DNA from: Bacillota bacterium
GTDB taxonomy: Bacteria > Bacillota > Clostridia > Christensenellales > SZUA-584
Length of the DNA: 64,000 nucleotides
Direction of reading: 5' to 3'
NCBI GenBank assembly: GCA_023408075.1
Contig: JAEYKW010000009.1
Location: 6,788-70,787 of the forward strand
This document shows, piece after piece, positions 8,715 to 17,978 of this stretch; position 1 is the first letter of the stretch, and every line of letters starts with the position of its first letter. Made by a program: the position numbers and the translations under genes. The notes under the pieces were generated by a model. That model did no database searches, was not told the DNA's origin, and saw only the letters and a list, made by a program, of their open reading frames with translations.

Positions 8715-8754
8715 GGCAAAGCCCGCAAAGAAGGCCGGACACGGGCTTTTTGCC
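8715..8754. terminator. bidirectional intrinsic terminator
   Basis: AAAGCCCG (8718-8725) pairs with CGGGCTTT (8742-8749), extended by GGCA/TGCC across a bulge. The T-run on the plus side and the A-rich flank on the other allow use from both convergent genes (8361-8696 and 8772-9887). Confidence 0.75.
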
Positions 8755-8771
8755 ATTTCTCTGTATGCCCG

Positions 8772-9887
8772 TTAAAAACCGGGCTCGCGTATGATGGCGG
8801 CCGCCATTCTTCGAAGCTCCGCGCTGCTCGATTGCGCCATCAGTTCAAGCCGCGGCAGCAGCGTCTCCTGAATGTACGCGATGGACTCCGGCTCTCTGAA
8901 AAAGTTCAGGGTCTCTTTGTCATATGAATAAAAGCCTTGGCCGTCGCCATCGTTGTATAAAACCAGCTGATAGGAAGCGGCTGTGTGATTCTCAAGTATG
9001 GGAGCCTCTTCAAACGGTTCATCGTATAGATTGAGCTCAAGCGTGAGGCTGATGCGGTTATCCGCGAGCGTTTCAAAAGCGGTCGGTGTGATGGCGGTGA
9101 TCAGGCCATAGCCGTTTGCGCCGGTGCCGTTACGGTAATGGTCATCGTGGTAAGTGAGAATCGGTTCCGACCGCGTCAGGCAGCAATAGCTTGTCAGGCT
9201 TTCAATTTCTCCCGTACCGGTGGTGATATCGTCCACGCATTTGTAATAAAGTACATCTCCGAAGCGAATGATTTCATCCGCCGCGCCCGCTTTGTTTTCA
9301 ATATGATATTGTTCATGTACGGTGTGAATGATGCCCCGAAACTCATACTGTTCCTCGTACCGGCTGAACAACAGGTGAGTGCTGTTGTTTTGAAAATGCT
9401 GCCAGCCGCTTTTGATATCGATAGCCAGAACGTCGCCGTTCTCGTAGGGAACCAGCGCTGACTCAAAGTATGCCGTCTCATCGTCGGGCGTTGCATCAAC
9501 GGTGAGGTGCCCCCGGCGCGCATCGCTCAGGCCATAAGGCTGTAGCAGGTCGTTCAAGGCGGCGCCGTCGGAATTTTGAATATCAGCAGCCAGCCGGTCG
9601 ATGTCTTCCCGTGAGACAGAGCCGGAGGCGTTGGGGTACTGCGCGTAGTCCGTTTGAGACACATAATAACGCGTATCGCCGGACGTGATGAGAGTTTGCT
9701 CCGGTGGTGTGATGGCGGACAGCTTGGCTGTCAGCTCTTCATCCGTGAGGTACGGGTCTTTATCGGCGGCGCTTGCGGTGGCTGCCGGGGCGGGCTGAGG
9801 CGCACCGGACACGCCGCTTTGAACCGGCGCGCCGCATCCGCTGCAAATAACGATCAGACTTAACAGCAAGCATCGGCATTTTTTCAT
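8772..9887 (-). CDS. putative lipoprotein of unknown function
   Basis: 371 residues starting MKKCRCLLLSLIVICSGCG. A positively charged start and hydrophobic core precede ICSGC, a slightly atypical lipobox (cleavage before about C18). A Pro/Ala-rich spacer (SGAPQPAPAATASAADK) then leads to a soluble extracellular domain with no motif recognised. An AAAGGGGC ribosome site precedes the ATG at 9887; the longer in-frame extension has no support. It is divergent from murG. The function is unknown; extracytoplasmic membrane anchoring is well supported. Confidence 0.75.
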   Translation of the reverse strand: MKKCRCLLLSLIVICSGCGAPVQSGVSGAPQPAPAATASAADKDPYLTDEELTAKLSAITPPEQTLITSGDTRYYVSQTDYAQYPNASGSVSREDIDRLAADIQNSDGAALNDLLQPYGLSDARRGHLTVDATPDDETAYFESALVPYENGDVLAIDIKSGWQHFQNNSTHLLFSRYEEQYEFRGIIHTVHEQYHIENKAGAADEIIRFGDVLYYKCVDDITTGTGEIESLTSYCCLTRSEPILTYHDDHYRNGTGANGYGLITAITPTAFETLADNRISLTLELNLYDEPFEEAPILENHTAASYQLVLYNDGDGQGFYSYDKETLNFFREPESIAYIQETLLPRLELMAQSSSAELRRMAAAIIREPGF

Positions 9888-10074
9888 ATTAAGCCCCTTT
9901 CCTGCTCGTTTTGTTCGATATATTATAGCATGACCGCACAGATATCTCAAAGCGCCGCGCGGCGGAGTGCACGCCCGACCTGCGCAAGGCAGATTTGATT
10001 TCAGCGCCCGCGCGCGGATGCTGTTCCAATGAACGCGCGAACATAGAATGATAGTGTGTTTTCTTGAGGCCATA

Positions 10075-10083
10075 TGGTATAAT
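10075..10083 (+). promoter_or_regulatory. murG promoter, extended -10
   Basis: TGGTATAAT (10075-10083) is a perfect extended -10 element (TGnTATAAT). No good -35 is present 17 bases upstream, as is common with extended -10 promoters. Transcription would start near 10090, leaving a short leader before the murG ATG at 10112. Confidence 0.5.
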
Positions 10084-10111
10084 GCAAAAAGATTACGGAG
10101 AGGATTGTTGT

Positions 10112-11176
10112 ATGAGCAAAACAGTCGTACTGACGGGCGGCGGAACAGCCGGCCATGTGACGCCGAATCTGGCGGTGATTCCGAAGCTTGAGCAGATGGG
10201 TTTTCATATCGAATACATAGGCACGAAGGACGGCATGGAGAGGGAGATCATTCAAAAGAAGGAACTGCCCTATCATGTGATCAGCGCGGGCAAGCTGCGG
10301 CGCTATTTCAGCCTCAAGAACTTTACCGACCCCGCAAAAATACTCGCGGGATATATGCAGGCGAAGAACATTCTTAAAAAAATAAAACCCTCGGTGGTGT
10401 TTTCCAAAGGCGGCTTTGTGAGCGTGCCCGTTGTGTTTGCGGCACACAAGCTCGGCATCCCTGTGGTGCTGCACGAGTCGGATTATACGCCGGGGCTGGC
10501 GAACCGCCTGAGCATACCGCGTGCGAGCAAAATCTGCGTGGCATTTTCATCCACGCTCAAAAGCATACCGGACGGCAAGGGCGTCTACACCGGGCTGCCG
10601 ATCCGTGAGGCGCTGCTGCACGGTAGCAGGGAAGCAGGGCTTAAACTTTGCGGTTTCTCGGGCAAAAAACCCGTGCTGCTCGTGATGGGCGGCAGCCTCG
10701 GCGCGCAGCCGGTCAACGAGGTGCTCGATGCCGTTATGCCGGAGTTGGCAAAGCGCTTTGACGTGATACATATACGCGGCAAGGAAAACCTGATCAGCGG
10801 TTTCCTTCCGGCCGGATACAAACAGTTCGGTTACGTGGACAGCGAGCTGCCGGATCTTTACGCGGCGGCGGACATCATGCTGTCGCGCGCGGGTGCGACC
10901 GCCGTGTTTGAGATCCTCGCGCTGGCGCTGCCCGCGCTGCTCGTGCCGCTGAGCAAAGCGTCAAGCCGCGGCGATCAGGTGCTCAATGCGCAGTATTTTG
11001 AGGAGCAGGGCTTTTCGCTCGTGCTGCCGCAGGAGGAGATGAACCCGGAGACGCTGATGAAAGCGATTGACGAGCTGTATAAAAACGCAGGGAAATTGAA
11101 AACACGGATGAAACAGGAACGCGCCGCAGCTGCGGCGGATACGGTCGCGGGGATTATTGCCGATGCCGCAAAATGA
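10112..11176 (+). CDS. murG: UDP-GlcNAc:undecaprenyl-pyrophosphoryl-MurNAc-pentapeptide GlcNAc transferase
   Basis: A 354-residue GT28 glycosyltransferase that turns lipid I into lipid II at the inner face of the membrane. N-terminal GGGTAGHVTPNLAV is the glycine-rich acceptor loop. GGFVSVP and HESDYTPGLANR are conserved N-domain motifs. VMGGSLGAQPVNE and SRAGATAVFEILAL form the UDP-GlcNAc-binding C-domain. Length is normal. The start at 10112 has GGAGAGG eight bases upstream. Its stop overlaps the next gene by 14 bases, so the two are probably co-transcribed. Confidence 0.95.
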   Translation: MSKTVVLTGGGTAGHVTPNLAVIPKLEQMGFHIEYIGTKDGMEREIIQKKELPYHVISAGKLRRYFSLKNFTDPAKILAGYMQAKNILKKIKPSVVFSKGGFVSVPVVFAAHKLGIPVVLHESDYTPGLANRLSIPRASKICVAFSSTLKSIPDGKGVYTGLPIREALLHGSREAGLKLCGFSGKKPVLLVMGGSLGAQPVNEVLDAVMPELAKRFDVIHIRGKENLISGFLPAGYKQFGYVDSELPDLYAAADIMLSRAGATAVFEILALALPALLVPLSKASSRGDQVLNAQYFEEQGFSLVLPQEEMNPETLMKAIDELYKNAGKLKTRMKQERAAAAADTVAGIIADAAK

Positions 11177-12629
11177 CGCACTCGTCTCGCTGGTGAGACG
11201 CTACTTAACCGAATCGGGCGAGAAAGCCAAGCAGACGATGGAAGCGATTCTGGAGCTGCCGAATGCGCCGCGCCGTATTTACGGCATGATCGGCAGTGAA
11301 GACCGCCGGGCTGCGCTTAAAACGCTCACGGATTTAGCGAAGAAGAAAGTCGGCAAGGATGCGCTCGCAGCGCTCGTCATCCGCGATGCGGATGCTCTGA
11401 TGGCTGTGGAAGACGACAAGGCGCGCAAGAGCGTCTATAAGCTGATCGGGCTTATCGCACCCGATCAATGCGCGGACAGGCTGTTTGACGCGCTCAAAAG
11501 GGAACAGACACGGTTTGCGCGTCCGTCGATCATACTTGCGCTCGGCAATACGCAGTCACCGATGCGTTATTTGAAGAACTATGTGGTGGAGCCCGGTGAA
11601 GACAAGCATGTGCAGGCCGAGCGTGACGCGCTCAAAAAAGCGATGGGCAAGGCAGCCGATATTCAACAGCAAACGCCGCTCGTGCCGCGACTGCCCGAAA
11701 CGGCGACACTCACGGCGATAAAACCGGAAGCGCTTGAGGCGGAGCTTAAGGCGATGGGGATACAGTACCGTCCGTGGCGGCTCAAAGACACCTTTGATGC
11801 GCCGTCTGCCAGCCTTAATAAGCTGCGCTGCTTCGAGGATGCGCTTTTTGATGTGGGCGGGGCGAACGATTTCAGCTCCACCGCACAAAAGCTGGATGCC
11901 ATGGGCTGCAAGGGGTATTTTTATCGTATTGAAGCCGGGTCGGTGCGTCCCGAAAACAGGCGCGACGCGATACAGAAGATCAGCGCGGGCCTCACGGCTT
12001 ACGGCTATACCGACAATCCGTCCGCCTACGCGTTCGAGCTGCGTCTGCTCAGCGGACGGCTCTATGCGAAGTTTAACGATAACCGTTTTGATTACCGCAA
12101 AGAATCCATACCGGCGAGCATCAACCCTGTGACGGCCGCCAGCATCATGCGGCTCTGCGAGCCGTATATGAAGCCGGATGCCGACGTGCTCGACCCGTTC
12201 TGCGGCAGCGGCACCATGCTCATTGAACGTTCGTTTTTAAAGCCTGCGGCGTCGCTTGTGGGCGTGGATATTTCGAGCCAGGCCATCAAAGCCGCCATCG
12301 CGAACCGCCGCGCAAGCGGCCTGCGCATCGCGCTGATACACGGCGATATTCTGGGGTATGGCGCGGCTCAGTACGACGAAATTATCGCGAACATGCCGTT
12401 CGGTATCCGCGTTTCGGGGCATGAGAATAACATAAAGCTGTACGCGGCGTTTGCGGACAAGCTGCTGACACTGCTGAAAGACGGCGGCTATGCGTTCTTG
12501 CTGACGCAGGAGAAAAAGCTGCTGCTCGCTGAGATCGGCAGACGGGAGCGGCTGACCGTGATTCGTGAAGAGAATTTCGAGTCGGGAGGGCTGTGCCCGA
12601 CGCTGTATATTTTGCAAAAGACAAAGTGA
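11163..12629 (+). CDS. UPF0020/RlmL-type RNA methyltransferase with helical N-terminal domain
   Basis: 488 residues. The C-terminal half is a Rossmann SAM-dependent methyltransferase with DPFCGSG (about residues 344-350) as SAM motif and NMPFGIR in the position of the catalytic NPPY-type motif of N2-guanine RNA methyltransferases. The N-terminal ~170 residues look like helical repeats, followed by a THUMP-like region. It probably modifies a guanosine in rRNA or tRNA; the exact target is unknown. The ATG at 11163 overlaps the murG stop and is preceded by GGGGA. A TTG two codons earlier is possible. Confidence 0.8.
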   Translation: MPQNDALVSLVRRYLTESGEKAKQTMEAILELPNAPRRIYGMIGSEDRRAALKTLTDLAKKKVGKDALAALVIRDADALMAVEDDKARKSVYKLIGLIAPDQCADRLFDALKREQTRFARPSIILALGNTQSPMRYLKNYVVEPGEDKHVQAERDALKKAMGKAADIQQQTPLVPRLPETATLTAIKPEALEAELKAMGIQYRPWRLKDTFDAPSASLNKLRCFEDALFDVGGANDFSSTAQKLDAMGCKGYFYRIEAGSVRPENRRDAIQKISAGLTAYGYTDNPSAYAFELRLLSGRLYAKFNDNRFDYRKESIPASINPVTAASIMRLCEPYMKPDADVLDPFCGSGTMLIERSFLKPAASLVGVDISSQAIKAAIANRRASGLRIALIHGDILGYGAAQYDEIIANMPFGIRVSGHENNIKLYAAFADKLLTLLKDGGYAFLLTQEKKLLLAEIGRRERLTVIREENFESGGLCPTLYILQKTK

Positions 12630-12785
12630 AAAGGGAATTGATTAAATAGTTCAAAAGCCATCTCCTTAGGGAGAAGGACAGGCTGTCGATAAAGTGTATT
12701 TTAGCTTCTCTCAGACGACTATCCTAAAGGGATGGCCCGGGAGGTGGCACGAAGTGCCGGAGGGATTGCCCGTTTTCAAGATTTT

Positions 12786-12833
12786 CTCTCCCCCAGTCAC
12801 CTATCGGTGACAGCCCCCTCGTCAGAGGGGGCC
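12786..12833. repeat. dispersed paired-hairpin repeat, family A, copy 2 (inverted)
   Basis: GTCACC/GGTGAC (12796-12811, loop TATC) is followed by GCCCCCTC/GAGGGGGC (12813-12832, loop GTCA). Read on the minus strand, the order and the trailing TGGGGGAGAG match copy 1 at 5851-5897, so the element is inserted in the opposite orientation. Confidence 0.6.
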
Positions 12834-12892
12834 ATGATAAAAGGCTTTTTTGACACTCTGGCATTCTCCTTGAGGAGCAGGTAAAAAAGCAC

Positions 12893-13005
12893 TTGAGTCG
12901 CTGCTATGGAAAGCAACGAATTCGGTCATCGCTATGATAGGAACCCATCGGTCATCCGTTCCACTGTGTCGTCAGGAGAGAAACGATGACTGCGAAGTGG
13001 ATGAG
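12893..13005. repeat. dispersed palindromic element, family B, copy 1
   Basis: Contains GCTATGGAAAG, then TCGGTCATCCGTTCCACT, AGGAGAGAAACGATGACTGCGAAGTGGA. The same string of blocks occurs inverted at 36950-37050 and in fragments at 30948-30985 and 31339-31392. The CCACT...AGTGG ends are inverted repeats, as in small non-autonomous palindromic elements. Confidence 0.55.
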
Positions 13006-13138
13006 ACAATAAAAGCACCCCAACAGTCGCCGGATAGATAGCGTCCCCTTAATGGGGAAGGCATAAAGACAGCGATATTTTGATAATTAATCGCCCTCTT
13101 GGGGCTGAAGATGCGGAATGTTAAAAAGGAGCAGAGGC

Positions 13139-14092
13139 ATGAGTGATATTGTGACCTTCGGAGAATTGCTGATCGATTTCACGCCGTCGGGCGAACAGGG
13201 CGGGCAGAAGCTGTTTATGCAAAACGCGGGCGGTGCGGTCGCCAACGCGGTGGTCGCGGCCAAAAGCTTCGGCGCGGCGTCGGCATACCTTGGCATGGTG
13301 GGTGCCGATGCGTTCGGACGCTATCTCAAAGGTGTGCTGGATGACAAGGGCGTGGATACCTCCGGCCTTGTGATGTCGGACATCTACAATACCACGCTCG
13401 CGTTCGTGCACCTGTTTGAAAACGGCGAACGCGATTTTTCGTTTTACCGCAAGCCCTCCGCCGATATCATGTACTCACCCGATCTGATTGACGAGAGCGT
13501 GATACGCGGCGCGCGTATATTCCATTACGGCTCGCTCTCGCTGACCGACGAACCGGCCCGCAGTGCGACGTGGAAAATGCTTCAGATTGCCAAAGATGCG
13601 GGTGTGCTGGTGTCTTACGATCCGAATTACCGTGCACCGCTCTGGAGCAGCGAAGCGGAAGCCAAGGACATGATGCTCAAAGGCATGGCATATGCGGACA
13701 TCCTCAAAATTTCAGATAACGAAGTGGATTTTCTGTTCGGCAAAATGCCGTATGAAGACGCGGCGCAAATGCTGTTAAGCCGGGGCATCAAGCTCGTTTT
13801 TATCACGCTGGGCAGCGAGGGCGCGGTGTTTGCGTGCAAGGCAGGCACGGGCAAAGTCAAAGCGTTTCCCGCAAAGGCGGTGGACGCGACAGGCGCGGGA
13901 GACTGCTTCACGGGCGGCGTGCTCAGCCAGTTTCTGCAGAGCGGCAAAACGCCGGAGGAACTGGCAGTTGACGATGTGCGGCGCTTCGCCGAGTTTGCCT
14001 GTGCGGCGGCATCCGTGTGCGTGGAGGGCAAGGGCGGCATACCATCCATTCCGACGGTTGAACAAGTGAAACAGAGGCTGAGCCGTGAGTAG
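13139..14092 (+). CDS. PfkB-family sugar kinase (fructokinase-like)
   Basis: 317 residues of the ribokinase/PfkB fold, phosphorylating a sugar with ATP in the cytoplasm. Seen directly: an N-terminal GELLIDFTPSG strand, the GGAVANAVVAAKSFGA substrate-side motif, and DATGAGDCFTGG with catalytic base Asp near residue 255. Fructokinase activity is likely from the overall pattern but ribokinase or 2-keto-3-deoxygluconate kinase cannot be excluded. The start at 13139 follows AAAAGGAGCAGAGGC. Monocistronic, with a terminator overlapping its stop. Confidence 0.88.
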   Translation: MSDIVTFGELLIDFTPSGEQGGQKLFMQNAGGAVANAVVAAKSFGAASAYLGMVGADAFGRYLKGVLDDKGVDTSGLVMSDIYNTTLAFVHLFENGERDFSFYRKPSADIMYSPDLIDESVIRGARIFHYGSLSLTDEPARSATWKMLQIAKDAGVLVSYDPNYRAPLWSSEAEAKDMMLKGMAYADILKISDNEVDFLFGKMPYEDAAQMLLSRGIKLVFITLGSEGAVFACKAGTGKVKAFPAKAVDATGAGDCFTGGVLSQFLQSGKTPEELAVDDVRRFAEFACAAASVCVEGKGGIPSIPTVEQVKQRLSRE

Positions 14093-14107
14093 CGGCGGCC
14101 TTTTTTT
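14075..14107 (+). terminator. putative intrinsic terminator after the sugar kinase
   Basis: AGGC/GCCT and GCCG/CGGC stems, separated by a small internal loop and spanning the stop codon, are followed by seven T residues (14101-14107). The stem is modest but the T-run is strong. Confidence 0.55.
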
Positions 14108-14259
14108 AATGAGCTCCTGTTAAGCAGGACAAAATCCTTCTCCGTGAAGAAGGTCAGCGTGTTGAAAAAGGGCCGATTATAGAAGATTCACACCATGGAG
14201 CGATGAACCGCATTTGTTTACAACAGCACAGTTATTTGGGCTGCGGCACGGCTGCGGCG

Positions 14260-14288
14260 TTGACAAGACGCGGCATAGCATTTAATAT
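14260..14288 (+). promoter_or_regulatory. guaB promoter
   Basis: A consensus -35 TTGACA (14260-14265), an exact 17-base spacer and a -10 TAATAT (14283-14288) give a start near 14295, about 33 bases before the guaB ATG. The match to the vegetative sigma factor is strong. No riboswitch fits in this short leader. Confidence 0.75.
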
Positions 14289-14327
14289 TTATCCAAGTCA
14301 ATACTTTTGCTGAAAGGCGGTTACGAT

Positions 14328-15785
14328 ATGCAGGTTTCAAAGATACTGGAGGGACTGACGTTTGACGACGTGCTGCTCATACCGCAGAAAAGCGCGCTTG
14401 TCCCGGCGCAAATTGCGGTAAAAACGCGATTGACCAAGACGGTCAGCCTCAACATCCCGATTATGAGCGCAGCGATGGACACGGTCACGGAAGCGCGGCT
14501 CGCCATCGCGCTTGCAAGAGAAGGCGGCGTGGGCATCATCCACAAAAACATGTCGATCGAAGAACAGGCATCGCATGTGGATAAGGTCAAACGCAGTGAG
14601 CACGGTGTCATCACCGATCCGTTTTCACTCTCGCCCGAGCACCTGATTTCCGATGCGAACGCGCTGATGGAACGGTACCGCATATCGGGCGTACCGATCA
14701 CCAAGGACGGCAAGCTTGTCGGCATACTGACCAACAGAGACCTGCGTTTTGAAACGGATTATACAAGAAAGATCCACGAGGTCATGACGTCGAAGAATCT
14801 GGTGACGGCGCCCATCGGCACCACGCTCGCCGAAGCGCAGGAGATTCTCGGACGGCACAAGATTGAAAAGCTGCCGCTCGTCGATCAGGACGGCATGCTC
14901 AAGGGTTTGATTACGATCAAAGACATTGAAAAAGCGATACAGTACCCGAGCAGCGCCAAGGATGTGAACGGACGGCTGCTTGCGGGGGCGGCGCTCGGCG
15001 CGACGGGCGATCTGCTCGAGCGCGCGGCGGAGCTGGTCAAGGCCAAGGTGGATATCGTGACGGTGGATTCCGCTCACGGACACTCCAAAAACGTACTGGA
15101 AGCGGTGGAGAAACTCAAAAGCCATTTTCCGAATATTCAGGTGATTGCGGGTAACGTGGCAACAGCGCAGGGTACGGAAGACCTGATCAAGGCCGGTGCG
15201 GACTGCGTGAAGGTCGGCATGGGTCCCGGGTCCATCTGCACCACGCGCGTGATCGCGGGCATCGGCGTACCGCAGTTTACCGCAGTGCTCGCTTGCGCGG
15301 AGGCGGCTGCGAAGTATGATATCCCGATTATCGCGGACGGCGGCATCAAGTTCTCGGGCGATATCACGAAAGCGCTCGCTGCGGGCGCTTATGCGGTGAT
15401 GATCGGCAGCCTGTTTGCGGGCACCGAGGAGAGCCCCGGAGACACGGAAATTTATCAGGGCCGCAGCTTCAAGGTCTATCGCGGCATGGGCTCGCTCGCG
15501 GCAATGCAGAAGGGGAGCAAGGACAGGTATTTTCAGGAGAAGTCCGACAAGCTGGTTCCCGAGGGCGTGGAAGGGCGCGTGCCTTTCAAAGGGCCGCTCA
15601 GCGACACGGTGTTCCAGATGGTCGGCGGGCTCAAATCGGGCATGGGCTATTGCGGCGCGGGCAGCCTCGAAGAGCTGCGTCAGAAAGCCCAGTTTATCAA
15701 GATTACAGGTGCGGGGCTCACAGAGAACCATCCGCATGACATATACATCACTAAGGAAGCACCAAATTATACAGGAAGGTCTTAA
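14328..15785 (+). CDS. guaB: IMP dehydrogenase
   Basis: 485 residues, oxidising IMP to XMP with NAD+, the committed step to GMP. The N-terminus LTFDDVLLIPQKSALVP is characteristic. Two CBS domains lie at about residues 95-210. The catalytic loop GMGPGSICTTRV places the active-site Cys near residue 304, and the flap region KVYRGMGSLAAMQKGS follows. The start at 14328 has GAAAGGCGG upstream. guaA begins 6 bases after its stop, so the pair makes GMP from IMP in one transcript from the promoter at 14260. Confidence 0.96.
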   Translation: MQVSKILEGLTFDDVLLIPQKSALVPAQIAVKTRLTKTVSLNIPIMSAAMDTVTEARLAIALAREGGVGIIHKNMSIEEQASHVDKVKRSEHGVITDPFSLSPEHLISDANALMERYRISGVPITKDGKLVGILTNRDLRFETDYTRKIHEVMTSKNLVTAPIGTTLAEAQEILGRHKIEKLPLVDQDGMLKGLITIKDIEKAIQYPSSAKDVNGRLLAGAALGATGDLLERAAELVKAKVDIVTVDSAHGHSKNVLEAVEKLKSHFPNIQVIAGNVATAQGTEDLIKAGADCVKVGMGPGSICTTRVIAGIGVPQFTAVLACAEAAAKYDIPIIADGGIKFSGDITKALAAGAYAVMIGSLFAGTEESPGDTEIYQGRSFKVYRGMGSLAAMQKGSKDRYFQEKSDKLVPEGVEGRVPFKGPLSDTVFQMVGGLKSGMGYCGAGSLEELRQKAQFIKITGAGLTENHPHDIYITKEAPNYTGRS

Positions 15786-15791
15786 AGACGC

Positions 15792-17324
15792 GTGAGAGAA
15801 ACAATTATCGTTCTGGATTTCGGTGGACAATACAACCAGCTGATTGCGCGGCGTGTGCGCGATCTGCGCGTATATGCGGAAATACTGCCGTACGACGCGC
15901 CATTGGAGAAAATACTTGAATATCAGCCGATCGGCATTATATTTACGGGCGGCCCGAACAGTGTGACGGATGAAGGCGCGCCGATGTGCGACGCGCGCCT
16001 TTTTGACGCGGGCATCCCGATACTCGGCATATGCTACGGCAGCCAGCTTATGGGCATTATGCTGGGCGGCAGCGTGAAGCGCGCCGAGCACCGCGAATAC
16101 GGCAAAACGGATATCCGCTACAACACGGACAGTGCGCTGTTTGCAGGGCTTGATGCGGATTCCGTCTGCTGGATGAGCCATACCTATTACGTGGATACCC
16201 CACCCAAAGGCTTTGACATTGTGGCTTCCACAAAGAGCTGCGAGGTGGCGGCGTTCTGTGACGCGCAGCGCTCCTTATACGGCGTGCAGTTTCATCCCGA
16301 GGTGGTGCATACACGCTTCGGCAACGAGATACTGCGCAACTTTCTTTATGAAGTCTGCCATGCGAGCGGCGGCTGGACGATGGAGAATTACGTGGACACA
16401 GCCGTGGCCGATATCCGCAGGCGCGTGGGGGATGGCCATGTGCTGCTCGGGCTGTCGGGCGGTGTGGATTCCTCCGTGGCGGCGGTGCTGCTCGACAAAG
16501 CGATCGGCAGCCGCCTGACCTGCATATTCGTGGATCACGGACTGTTGCGCAAGGATGAAGCCAAGCAGGTGAAGGAAACCTTTTCGGGCGCGTACGACAT
16601 GAACCTCGTGTGCGTGGACGCGTCGGACCGCTTTTTAACAAAGCTTGAAGGCGTGTCGGAACCCGAGAGCAAGCGCAAAATCATCGGCGAAGAGTTTATC
16701 CGTGTGTTCGAGCAGGAAGCTGCCAAAATCGGCAAGGTGGAGTTTCTCGCACAGGGCACAATATACCCCGACGTGATCGAATCGGGCAAAGGGCATGCGG
16801 CGGTGATCAAGAGCCACCACAACGTGGGCGGTCTGCCCGACGCGGTGGATTTTCAGGAGATCATCGAACCGCTGCGCGAGCTGTTTAAAGACGAAGTGCG
16901 CGCGCTCGGCGAGGCGCTTGGGATGCCGCACCATATCGTTTGGCGGCAGCCGTTCCCGGGCCCCGGTCTTGCGATACGCATTATCGGCGATGTGACGCGC
17001 GAGAAGGTGCATACTTTGCAGCTGGCCGACGCGATATTCCGCGACGAGATAGCAAGCGCCGGGCTGGATTCGGAAATCTGGCAGTATTTTGCGGTGCTCA
17101 CCAACATGCGCAGTGTGGGCGTGATGGGCGACGAGCGGACCTACGACCATACGATTGCGCTTCGGGCTGTGACGAGCGTGGACGGCATGACGGCGGACTG
17201 GGCGCGCATTCCGTTTGACGTGATGGAGAGGATAAGTGGCCGTATCATCAACGAGGTGAAGGGCGTCAACCGCATCTGCTACGACGTGACGAGCAAGCCG
17301 CCCGCGACGATCGAGTGGGAGTGA
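15792..17324 (+). CDS. guaA: GMP synthase (glutamine-hydrolysing)
   Basis: 510 residues, aminating XMP to GMP. The N-terminal class I amidotransferase has its nucleophile in GICYGSQ (about C81) and the HPE pair in VQFHPEV. The ATP pyrophosphatase domain has the P-loop LSGGVDSSV near residue 217, and the C-terminal dimerisation domain ends with the usual PPATIEWE. The start codon is GTG, the only one giving the conserved RETIIVLDFGGQYNQL start. Six bases after guaB. Confidence 0.96.
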   Translation: MRETIIVLDFGGQYNQLIARRVRDLRVYAEILPYDAPLEKILEYQPIGIIFTGGPNSVTDEGAPMCDARLFDAGIPILGICYGSQLMGIMLGGSVKRAEHREYGKTDIRYNTDSALFAGLDADSVCWMSHTYYVDTPPKGFDIVASTKSCEVAAFCDAQRSLYGVQFHPEVVHTRFGNEILRNFLYEVCHASGGWTMENYVDTAVADIRRRVGDGHVLLGLSGGVDSSVAAVLLDKAIGSRLTCIFVDHGLLRKDEAKQVKETFSGAYDMNLVCVDASDRFLTKLEGVSEPESKRKIIGEEFIRVFEQEAAKIGKVEFLAQGTIYPDVIESGKGHAAVIKSHHNVGGLPDAVDFQEIIEPLRELFKDEVRALGEALGMPHHIVWRQPFPGPGLAIRIIGDVTREKVHTLQLADAIFRDEIASAGLDSEIWQYFAVLTNMRSVGVMGDERTYDHTIALRAVTSVDGMTADWARIPFDVMERISGRIINEVKGVNRICYDVTSKPPATIEWE

Positions 17325-17343
17325 CTTTTCCGCATTACAAAGG

Positions 17344-17415
17344 CATTTTCGGCGTTTCATAAGCCGAAGAAGCAACGGTTTTTTCAAGGATAGTGGGTTT
17401 ACATCGTAGCCTGCT
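17344..17415. repeat. dispersed intergenic repeat, family C, copy 1
   Basis: TTTTCGGCGTTTCATAAGCC followed by TTTCAAGGATAGTGG and a TCG-AGCCTG segment. A related block stands at 27090-27155 after the anf operon terminator. The GGC/GCC part forms a small stem. Function unknown. Confidence 0.5.
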
Positions 17416-17444
17416 ATTTTTTATTTTTGGAGGTGGCTTTCCCT

Positions 17445-17960
17445 ATGGAAAATCGCAAAAAAGAACCAACGATGAGAACCCGTAAAAACATGGACTTGAG
17501 TAAGATTGAGAACATTCCGTTAGATGAGCTTTTCCGTTTTTATGTTCATGAAGCGATTCGGCATGTCCCCGCAAGCCTCACCCCCTGGCTGTATCCGGAA
17601 GGCAGCACCAACAGCCCGTTTTGCATTGCCAATTACAAGACAGAACGGGAGTGGATTGACTGGGTGCTGTCACACTATCGGGATGATGAACCGCGCGAGC
17701 GCTTTATGATGATACGCATAGATGAAGAAAACCTCGCATGGCTCGAATCGGCAAGCTGCGAGGAGGTCTACGAACATTATCTTCTGCGTTACAGCACAAT
17801 ATACAACATGCTTCCGGAGATGACCGAGCTTTGCAGCCGTTACGGCGACCGCGAAAATGCGAAAATTTATTTTTTAAGCGAACTGGAGCGCAAGTGGGTC
17901 GAGCTCTATCTGGACGAGACACGTCTTCGGAACGATGACCGGGATGCAGTCTGGTTTTAG
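17445..17960 (+). CDS. hypothetical protein, 171 residues
   Basis: Starts at the ATG at 17445, eight bases after TGGAGGTGG. The product is acidic and soluble with many aromatic residues (LTPWLYPEGSTNSPFC, WIDWVLSHY, RKWVELYLDET) and no membrane helix or signal peptide. No family recognised. It lies downstream of guaA and converges on the anf regulator with an 18-base gap; co-function with either cannot be told from the sequence. Confidence 0.65.
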   Translation: MENRKKEPTMRTRKNMDLSKIENIPLDELFRFYVHEAIRHVPASLTPWLYPEGSTNSPFCIANYKTEREWIDWVLSHYRDDEPRERFMMIRIDEENLAWLESASCEEVYEHYLLRYSTIYNMLPEMTELCSRYGDRENAKIYFLSELERKWVELYLDETRLRNDDRDAVWF

Positions 17961-17978
17961 ATGAGGGCTGACGGACCG

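Larger units (their letters stand above)
12630..13138. other. 509-base intergenic region built of dispersed repeats
   Basis: No credible gene. It contains the family A double hairpin (12786-12833), the family B element (12893-13005) and smaller stems such as CTCCTTAGGGAG near 12663. The last bases hold the AAAAGGAG ribosome site of the sugar kinase. The mosaic of repeats suggests repeated insertion of small elements. Confidence 0.6.

Noticed and set aside
14625..16181. 518-residue open frame on the minus strand
   Set aside because: Antisense across guaB and the start of guaA, both with complete family motifs; no ribosome site or recognisable domain.
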